Origin: Enterococcus rotai
GTDB taxonomy: Bacteria; Bacillota; Bacilli; Lactobacillales; Enterococcaceae
Direction: 5' to 3'
Assembly (NCBI RefSeq): GCF_001465345.1
Contig: NZ_CP013655.1
Location: forward strand, 2,863,336-2,927,335
DNA length: 64,000 nucleotides
In this document: positions 58,204 through 64,000 of the stretch, in pieces
Position numbering within the stretch: position 1 is the first letter of the stretch
Layout of the letters: each line of letters begins with the position of its first letter
The notes under the pieces: generated by a model
The model's input: only the letters and a program-made list of their open reading frames with translations
Told to the model about the DNA's origin: nothing
Database searches by the model: none
Program-made: the position numbers and the translations under genes

Positions 58204-58953
58204 TTATTTTTTTGCTTCTTGTAAAATGTTTATTTTTTCGATGCGGATATCTTTTTTAGGTTTATCTTGTTCAGCTGTCTCAGCAGCAGCGATTTTATCT
58301 ACAACATCCATACCTTTAGTCACTTGACCGAAAACAGTATGTTTGCCATCTAGGTGAGGAGTACCGCCTTTTTTATACGCATCAATGATTTTTTCTGGAT
58401 AGTAATCCTTCAATAAACCATCTGACATATCATCGCTATTTTGAACTATAAAGAATTGACTACCGTTTGTACCATTTCCTTGTGCATCTTTACCCGCATT
58501 AGCCATAGATAAGGCACCTCTGATATTATAAAGCTGATTAGAAATTTCATCATCAAACGAACCATTCCAAATACTTTCTCCGCCAGTACCATCCCCTTTA
58601 GGATCGCCACCTTGAATCATGAAGTTTTCGATAACACGATGGAAAAGGACATTATCGTAATAGCCATCTTTAGCATGAGTAATGAAATTTTCAACAGTTT
58701 TTGGTGCTTGTTTTGGAAATAGTTTGATCTCAATTGATCCTTCAGTTGTGACCATTTCAACTAAATCTTCATCTTCGCTGACTGTGTCAGAGAGCTGTGG
58801 CAATTCCAATGCGTTTAAATCAACAGACTCAGATGTTTTTGTTTCAGCAGCAGAAGAGTCTGCGGTTTTTTTCTCATTTTTAGGTCCACACGCTGCAAAT
58901 AATACTAAAGATGTCAGAAGTGCTGTGGCAGCTATGAATTTTTTTGTTTTCAT
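58204..58953 (-). CDS. Cyclophilin-type peptidyl-prolyl isomerase, lipoprotein
   Basis: A 249-residue lipoprotein. Signal peptide with lipobox LVLFAAC (cysteine about 22), a Ser/Thr-rich linker, then a cyclophilin domain from about residue 60: FHRVIENFMIQGGDP (catalytic arginine and FxxxxxGG), NGSQFFIVQN and GKHTVFGQVTKGM. It folds secreted proteins on the outer membrane face. ATG 58953 is preferred over a longer frame. Confidence 0.93.
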   Translation of the reverse strand: MKTKKFIAATALLTSLVLFAACGPKNEKKTADSSAAETKTSESVDLNALELPQLSDTVSEDEDLVEMVTTEGSIEIKLFPKQAPKTVENFITHAKDGYYDNVLFHRVIENFMIQGGDPKGDGTGGESIWNGSFDDEISNQLYNIRGALSMANAGKDAQGNGTNGSQFFIVQNSDDMSDGLLKDYYPEKIIDAYKKGGTPHLDGKHTVFGQVTKGMDVVDKIAAAETAEQDKPKKDIRIEKINILQEAKK

Positions 58954-59054
58954 AAAGTTAGATCTTCCTTTCAAAAATAGTTACATCTCATCATAACAAA
59001 TCATCATTATAACTGCCAGTCCAAATCAAAAAATTTTAAGATTTAGAAAAGGTG

Positions 59055-59083
59055 TAGACCACTTTTTCTTATTCTGCTATAAT
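59055..59083 (+). promoter_or_regulatory. Promoter of the MupG-like gene
   Basis: An extended -10 TGCTATAAT with a perfect TATAAT (59078-59083), and a weak -35 TAGACC (59055-59060) at 17-bp spacing. Confidence 0.5.
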
Positions 59084-59130
59084 GAAAATGGATACATTAT
59101 AATCAATACAAATTTTAGGAGGCAGTAATC

Positions 59131-60225
59131 ATGGGAAAATTAGGTATTTCGATTTATCCAGAAAGATCAACTTTTGAAAAGGACAAAGCATATCTAGACT
59201 TAGCGCATAAATATGGATTTAAGCGTGTTTTTACAAGTTTACTTCAAATTACAGAAGATAAAGAAAAGGTTTTAGCAGAGTTTAAAAAAGTTGTTGATTA
59301 TGCGAATAGTCTTGGAATGGAAGTCATGGTCGATATTAATCCTGCCTTATTTGAACAATTAGAAATCTCTTACGATGACTTATCGTTTTTTGATGAAATG
59401 GGCGCTTATGGCGTACGGTTAGACGTTGGTTTTACTGGTGCTGAAGAGGCAAGAATGACGCGTAACCCATACGGCATCAAAATTGAAATCAATATGAGTT
59501 CTGGAACAAACTATGTAGACAACATCATGAGCTATTCACCAAATACAGATAATTTATTAGGCTCACATAATTTTTATCCACATCGCTATTCTGGTTTAGG
59601 TTATGATCATTTTGTTTACTGCTCTGAAAAATTTAGAAAATATAATTTAAATACGATGGCCTTTGTTAATTCTCATGACGCAACCTTTGGTCCTTGGCCA
59701 ACGCAAGATGGTTTGTGTTCTTTAGAAGATCATCGTGATTTGGAAATCGCTACTCAAGTAAAACATTTAGTGTTGACTGGTTTGATCGATGATATTTTAG
59801 TGGGAAATGCTTATGCATCAGAAGCAGAATTAAAAGCGATGGCCGAGGCCTTTAATGCGGAATATCCGTCTGTGAAAGTTGACGTTGCTAAAGATATCAG
59901 TGATGATGAAAGAGAAGTGTTATTCACAAGTCTTCATAGCTATCGTGGTGATCGTTCAGAATATATTTTACGTTCAACGATGACTCGAATTCACTTTAAA
60001 GATCGTGCTTTTCCTGCGCATAATACAAAAGACATGACAAAAGGGGATGTCTTGATCGACAATGTTGATTATGGACAATATAAAGGCGAAACACAAATCG
60101 CTTTAAAACCAATGAAGAATGATGGCCGAGTGAATGTTGTTGGTCGGATCTCTGATGATGAGCTATTCTTGTTGGATTTCTTAAAACCTTGGTCTAGTTT
60201 CAAATTAATCGAAAATAGTAAATAG
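59131..60225 (+). CDS. MupG-like 6-phospho-N-acetylmuramidase (DUF871)
   Basis: A 364-residue protein. An N-terminal TIM barrel (GISIYPERST, MVDINPALFEQL) is followed by a small C-terminal beta domain (from about 240). It matches DUF871, whose S. aureus member MupG cleaves MurNAc-6P-GlcNAc in cell-wall recycling. No PTS or murQ gene is adjacent here, so the exact substrate is inferred. AGGAGG precedes the ATG. Confidence 0.85.
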   Translation: MGKLGISIYPERSTFEKDKAYLDLAHKYGFKRVFTSLLQITEDKEKVLAEFKKVVDYANSLGMEVMVDINPALFEQLEISYDDLSFFDEMGAYGVRLDVGFTGAEEARMTRNPYGIKIEINMSSGTNYVDNIMSYSPNTDNLLGSHNFYPHRYSGLGYDHFVYCSEKFRKYNLNTMAFVNSHDATFGPWPTQDGLCSLEDHRDLEIATQVKHLVLTGLIDDILVGNAYASEAELKAMAEAFNAEYPSVKVDVAKDISDDEREVLFTSLHSYRGDRSEYILRSTMTRIHFKDRAFPAHNTKDMTKGDVLIDNVDYGQYKGETQIALKPMKNDGRVNVVGRISDDELFLLDFLKPWSSFKLIENSK

Positions 60226-60284
60226 AAAAAAATAAAGCCAAGTAAAAGTTTTACATGACCTTTACTTGGTTTTATTTTTTCTTC
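60226..60284 (+). terminator. Terminator after the MupG-like gene
   Basis: AAATAAAGCCAAGTAAA / CTTTACTTGGTTTTATTT stem with a T-run. Confidence 0.85.
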
Positions 60285-60355
60285 CTTAAGAATGTTCAGG
60301 TAAACTGTAAATCACAAACATCTTCGTTAAAATAGAAAGAAACGAGGTGAGTCTT

Positions 60356-60985
60356 ATGGAAAAAGAATTAAGTATTTTATTGGCAAAGCTTCAAGGCATC
60401 GCTCAAACGGGAAAAAAATATGGAAAAGATATTTTTGATCAAGAACGATATGAAGAACTTTTTCAAGTGACAAAACAGTTAATGAGTACGCTGTATCCAG
60501 GTTTATCAGATCAAGCATTAACGATTCTTGTTGATCAAGATGAAGGGTATGCAACACCCAAAGTCGATATTCGTGCAGTCGTTTTTAATCAAGCTGGAAA
60601 ATTATTACTTGTAAAAGAAAAAAGTGATAACTGTTGGTCTTTACCAGGAGGTTGGGCAGATATTGGTTATTCGCCTAAGGAAATAGCTGAAAAGGAAACC
60701 ATGGAAGAAGCTGGAATAACAGTAAAGGCAGAGCGATTGATTGCCGTATTAGATATGTCAAAACATAATTTTCCTCCCGCATTGACGTATGTTTATAAAT
60801 TTTTCATTCGATGTGAAGCTGAAAATGAAATGCTAAAAACAGGCATAGAAACGAATGATGTTGGTTTCTTTTCATTACAAGAGATTTATTTATTGCCAAT
60901 TTCTAAAGAACGGAACATTATAGACAATTTTGAGATGATTTTTGCAGACGAACAAACGAAAAAAAATGTCGTTATTTGTGATTAA
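60356..60985 (+). CDS. NUDIX hydrolase with N-terminal NUDIX-associated domain
   Basis: A 209-residue protein. An N-terminal helical region (about 1-62), as in Nudix_N2 proteins, is followed by the Nudix box GGWADIGYSPKEIAEKET... with the REXXEE-like core at KETMEEAG. ATG 60356 has GAGGTGA; the GTG 9 nt earlier is in that site. The likely substrate is an ADP-sugar or other nucleoside diphosphate derivative. Confidence 0.85.
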   Translation: MEKELSILLAKLQGIAQTGKKYGKDIFDQERYEELFQVTKQLMSTLYPGLSDQALTILVDQDEGYATPKVDIRAVVFNQAGKLLLVKEKSDNCWSLPGGWADIGYSPKEIAEKETMEEAGITVKAERLIAVLDMSKHNFPPALTYVYKFFIRCEAENEMLKTGIETNDVGFFSLQEIYLLPISKERNIIDNFEMIFADEQTKKNVVICD

Positions 60986-61100
60986 TATTGCGAAAAATTC
61001 AATAAAACATTATACTATTTAAGAATTTGAAAAAAGCTAGTATCATTTTTTGACCAAATAATGTGTTTTTTAATGATGCTTTTAAATGGGGAGTAATGGG

Positions 61101-62033
61101 ATGAATCGCATAGTAAAAATTTTGATCGCTATCGTTGTTTTAATTGTCATTGTATTGACTGGAGCAGGCATGTATTTCTATAATTATGCTGTTGTGCCGT
61201 CGCAAAAAGATTTTTTAGCTGGGGATACGCCAGGAACAGATGTTGAAGTGAAAACGCCAGAAGAAAAATGGTTTAAAGAAGAAAAGAATCGTTCATACTG
61301 GGATTTAACCTCTAAGGATGGTTTGAAATTAAAAGCAATCTATTTGCCAGCAGAAGCAAAAACGGATAAAAATGTTATCATGGCGCATGGTTATATGGGT
61401 AGCGCCGAAACAATGGCCAGTTTCGCTAAAATGTATCATGATTGGGGCTATAATGTTTTAGTACCAGATGCTCGTGGACATGGCGAAAGCGAAGGGGATT
61501 ATATTGGTTTTGGTTGGCCAGAGCGCAAAGATTATCTTCAATGGATCGATAAAGTGATCGCTGAGAATGGTAACGACGCGCAAATTACTTTATATGGGAT
61601 CAGCATGGGCGGTGCCACTGTAATGATGACTAGTGGGGAAAAGCTGCCAAGCAATGTTAAAGCGATTGTTGAAGATTGCGGTTATTCTACTGTTAACGGA
61701 GAACTAGCTTATCAATTGAAGGATATGTTTAATTTACCGGCCTTTCCGTTGATCCCAGTGACAAGTCTGATTACTAAAATTCGTGCTGGTTATTTCTTTG
61801 GCGAAGCAAGTTCAGTTGCACAATTGAAGAAAAATAAAGTACCGATGTTGTTTATCCATGGCGATGCAGACAAGTTTGTTCCGTTTGAAATGTTAGATGA
61901 AGTATATGAAGCAACTGATGCACCTAAAGAGAAGTTTGTTGTAAAAGGGGCAGCTCATGCTAAAGCTTATACAGTCGATCCAAAAGCCTATAAAGAAAAA
62001 GTTGGCAGCTTTTTAACAACATACGTAGATTAA
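61101..62033 (+). CDS. Membrane-anchored alpha/beta hydrolase
   Basis: A 310-residue serine hydrolase. An N-terminal membrane helix (about 5-26) exports or anchors it. The catalytic serine is in YGISMGGATV, the oxyanion motif AHGYMG, the aspartate in HGDADKFVP and histidine in GAAHAKAY. It belongs to the cinnamoyl esterase / YqkD-like family of extracellular hydrolases. ATG 61101 has GGGGAGT upstream. Substrate unknown. Confidence 0.88.
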   Translation: MNRIVKILIAIVVLIVIVLTGAGMYFYNYAVVPSQKDFLAGDTPGTDVEVKTPEEKWFKEEKNRSYWDLTSKDGLKLKAIYLPAEAKTDKNVIMAHGYMGSAETMASFAKMYHDWGYNVLVPDARGHGESEGDYIGFGWPERKDYLQWIDKVIAENGNDAQITLYGISMGGATVMMTSGEKLPSNVKAIVEDCGYSTVNGELAYQLKDMFNLPAFPLIPVTSLITKIRAGYFFGEASSVAQLKKNKVPMLFIHGDADKFVPFEMLDEVYEATDAPKEKFVVKGAAHAKAYTVDPKAYKEKVGSFLTTYVD

Positions 62034-62037
62034 CGAT

Positions 62038-62076
62038 AATCGTCATCCAGTTGAAAATACTGGTGACGATTTTTTA
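62038..62076 (+). terminator. Terminator
   Basis: AATCGTCA.CCAGT / ACTGG.TGACGATT stem with a T-run, after the hydrolase gene. Confidence 0.88.
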
Positions 62077-62168
62077 GAGCAATAATCTATTTTCACAAAT
62101 TTTATGATTTCACTATACAGCTGCCAGAATTCTTTGATATGATAATAAAAAGAAATGAGGTAAAATAG

Positions 62169-63059
62169 ATGGAAGAACAAATCATTGACTATCTCCATTA
62201 CTTACAAATAGAACGAGGACTTTCTCTCAATACAAGGAAGAGTTACGAACGAGACTTACATAAATACAGCACGTTTCTAAGCGAGCAAAAAATCGACGCT
62301 TGGCAAAAAATCGATCGTTACACAATTATGGAATACTTACAAATGCTGCATAATCAAAACAATTCCTCTGCAACGATCATTAGAATGATTTCAAGCTTAC
62401 GGGGATTTCATCAATTTCTAAGGCAAGAACGGATCACAGATCATGATCCAATGCAACATATCGATTCACCTAAAAAGGCTCAAAAGCTACCTAGCACGCT
62501 ATCTGTTGAAGAAGTCACTTTGCTGATTGAAACACCAGATACGTCCAAACCTTTAGGGATCCGGAATCGAACGATTTTAGAAGTAATGTATGCAACAGGG
62601 TTGCGGGTGAGTGAGTTAGTAGATTTGAAAATTGGAGACTTACATCTGTCGATTGGATTATTGCAGACCATTGGTAAAGGGGATAAAGAACGAATTATTC
62701 CACTAGGTGATTATGCGATCAAGTGGATCGAAAAATACTTAGAAGAAGCGCGTCCTGTTTTGATAAAGAAAAATCAAAACGAGACCCACTTATTTGTCAA
62801 TCATCATGGCAGACCGTTGTCTCGCCAAGGAGTCTGGAAAAATTTGAACCAAATCGTTGTGGCAGCTGGAATTCATAAAAATATCACACCGCATACATTA
62901 CGCCATAGTTTTGCCACTCATCTGTTAGAAAATGGTGCTGATCTGAGAATTGTCCAGGAACTTTTAGGACATGCTGATATTTCTACAACACAAATCTATA
63001 CACATATTACCAAGCAACGTATGGCAGATGTCTATAAACAGCATTTTCCAAGAGCCTAA
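62169..63059 (+). CDS. xerD: Site-specific tyrosine recombinase XerD
   Basis: A 296-residue recombinase. A SAM-like core-binding domain (about 1-85) and the catalytic domain with R in YATGLRVSEL, HTLRHSFATHLLENG, and the H and Y of LLGHADISTTQIYTH. It resolves chromosome dimers at dif. Its place before ribT and scpA is the conserved chromosomal one, so it is not a phage integrase. Confidence 0.95.
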   Translation: MEEQIIDYLHYLQIERGLSLNTRKSYERDLHKYSTFLSEQKIDAWQKIDRYTIMEYLQMLHNQNNSSATIIRMISSLRGFHQFLRQERITDHDPMQHIDSPKKAQKLPSTLSVEEVTLLIETPDTSKPLGIRNRTILEVMYATGLRVSELVDLKIGDLHLSIGLLQTIGKGDKERIIPLGDYAIKWIEKYLEEARPVLIKKNQNETHLFVNHHGRPLSRQGVWKNLNQIVVAAGIHKNITPHTLRHSFATHLLENGADLRIVQELLGHADISTTQIYTHITKQRMADVYKQHFPRA

Positions 63060-63088
63060 TGAGGCTAAAAAAGAAAGACGGTGAGATC

Positions 63089-63451
63089 ATGTTAAACTAT
63101 TATCGAAAAGAGCAACGTAAGATTGCAATGGGACTATTAAGCTTTCACCAAAAACTGACTGAATATCAGGCATTACTAAAAGGAATAGATATGTATGAAA
63201 CAGAAAATGACTTACATCTGTTATTTTGGACGCCAGCTGGAGAACAAAATATTCAAGGAATTGTGGGGATCGAAGTAGAAACATCTGAAGCGATGATTTT
63301 ACATGATATATCAATCAACCCTTCTTTTAGAGGCGAAAAGATTGGTTTCGAACTGTTAGACGAAATTGTTGAACTCTATCCGGACACAAAAATCTATGGC
63401 ACATTGGCAACATCTGCCTATTTATCTAAATGGAAAGAACACAATGCGTGA
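63089..63451 (+). CDS. ribT: RibT-like GNAT-family protein
   Basis: A 120-residue GNAT-fold protein with the acetyl-CoA-binding region GEKIGFELLDEI (about 78-90). It sits 29 nt after xerD. ATG 63089 has GGTGAG upstream; the longer frame overlaps the xerD stop. The acetyl-transfer substrate is not known; the name comes from the rib locus of Bacillus. Confidence 0.8.
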   Translation: MLNYYRKEQRKIAMGLLSFHQKLTEYQALLKGIDMYETENDLHLLFWTPAGEQNIQGIVGIEVETSEAMILHDISINPSFRGEKIGFELLDEIVELYPDTKIYGTLATSAYLSKWKEHNA

Positions 63452-63495
63452 ATTTTGTGGTAAACTAAAGAGCTTAAAAAGAAAGTTGGATGATC

Positions 63496-64000
63496 TTGCA
63501 GGAAATTAATGTGAAATTGGATGTATTTGAAGGACCATTGGATCTTCTGTTGCATTTAATCCAAAAATTAGAAATCGATATTTATGACATTCCAATCGCT
63601 GCAGTAACGGAACAGTACATGAACTACATCCATACAATGAAAACCTTGGAATTAGAGATTGCTGGAGAATATATTGTGATGGCAGCAACATTGATGGCCA
63701 TTAAAAGCAAAATGCTCTTGCCTAAACAAGAATTAGAACTGACAGAAGATGATGAAATCTTGGATGGAGAAGATCCGCGGGATGCATTAGTTGCTCAATT
63801 ATTGGAATATCGTAAATTTAAATACGCAGCAGGACTCTTGCATGATAAAGAATCTGAACGAAGCCTTTATTATACAAAAGAACCAATGGATATCGATGAG
63901 TACAAAGAAGACAACCCATTATTAGAACCAAACCAATTAAACACAATTGATTTATTCTTAGCATTTCATTCAATGCTAGAAAAGAAAAAGAGTCGCCAAC
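63496..64000 (+). CDS. scpA: Segregation and condensation protein A (5' part)
   Basis: The first 168 codons of ScpA are seen; the gene runs off the window. The N-terminus EINVKLDVFEGPLDLLLHLI is family-diagnostic. ScpA is the kleisin of the SMC complex. The start is TTG 63496; a GTG at 63511 is an alternative with AGGA upstream. It follows xerD and ribT, the usual order. Confidence 0.9.
   Translation, partial: MQEINVKLDVFEGPLDLLLHLIQKLEIDIYDIPIAAVTEQYMNYIHTMKTLELEIAGEYIVMAATLMAIKSKMLLPKQELELTEDDEILDGEDPRDALVAQLLEYRKFKYAAGLLHDKESERSLYYTKEPMDIDEYKEDNPLLEPNQLNTIDLFLAFHSMLEKKKSRQ

Noticed and set aside
62169-63059. Tyrosine recombinase as a sign of an integrated element
   Set aside because: Its sequence and the following ribT and scpA genes fit chromosomal xerD; no attachment repeats or phage genes are seen.

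Overview
The window is a stretch of low-GC Gram-positive chromosome that reads as Enterococcus, close to the E. faecalis group. Supporting signs are the EbsA and EbsC proteins, the full pyr operon with a PyrR-type attenuator, the xerD-ribT-scpA and ylxM-ffh neighbourhoods, PnpRS/PhoPR-type phosphate control, AGGAGG-type ribosome sites and frequent TTG/GTG starts. I see no rRNA, tRNA, insertion sequence, prophage or CRISPR array. The species is not determined. Names given are family-level calls made by reading the sequence, not by database search.

Layout. 0-2.8 kb: a TrpXYZ-type ABC importer. 2.8-5.3 kb: a split ThrE-type exporter, a small membrane protein and a HAD phosphatase. 5.4-8.9 kb: an OmpR-type two-component system facing a pseudo-ATPase and half-permease pair. 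9-12.6 kb: an LTA-synthase-like protein and an rRNA methyltransferase. 12.6-18.9 kb: a LysR regulator divergent from a cluster of enoate-reductase-like flavoprotein, shikimate dehydrogenase, MFS transporter and type I dehydroquinase, which looks like hydroaromatic-acid metabolism rather than biosynthesis. 18.9-25 kb: ebsC, an RNase HI-like gene, ebsA, a cold-shock gene, fhs, a two-gene membrane/CBS unit, lspA and an rluD-type gene. 25-37 kb: the de novo pyrimidine operon pyrR-P-B-C-carA-carB-K-D-F-E behind one PyrR attenuator. 37-42 kb: alpha-carbonic anhydrase with a LysR regulator, a decaying pair of small secreted-peptide-like genes, an orphan hisC and a second aminotransferase. 42-45.7 kb: orphan pstS behind direct-repeat Pho boxes, facing a PhoPR two-component system. 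45.8-48.8 kb: DUF523, NUDIX, ylxM and ffh. 48.8-53.5 kb: a GntR-controlled ABC transporter, tag, an FMN reductase, then rpsP-khpA. 53.6-64 kb: a DUF436 gene broken by an in-frame stop, a TetR/DUF1576 locus, small lipoproteins, a cyclophilin, a MupG-like gene, a NUDIX gene, an alpha/beta hydrolase, then xerD-ribT-scpA (cut by the window end).

The items most worth a second look are these. (1) A leader element is shared by the TrpXYZ-type importer and the shikimate/enoate-reductase cluster: an identical 19-nt block, a hairpin, then AGGAGG. Its 3' half recurs before pyrB. (2) Two tandem homologous small-peptide genes at 39.0-39.46 kb have RiPP/bacteriocin-like features; the first is inactivated by a +1 frameshift. 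(3) An intact ABC-ATPase-like protein has every catalytic motif lost. (4) A single in-frame UAA interrupts an otherwise intact DUF436 gene. (5) The shikimate/enoate-reductase cluster itself may be a catabolic or electron-sink system.
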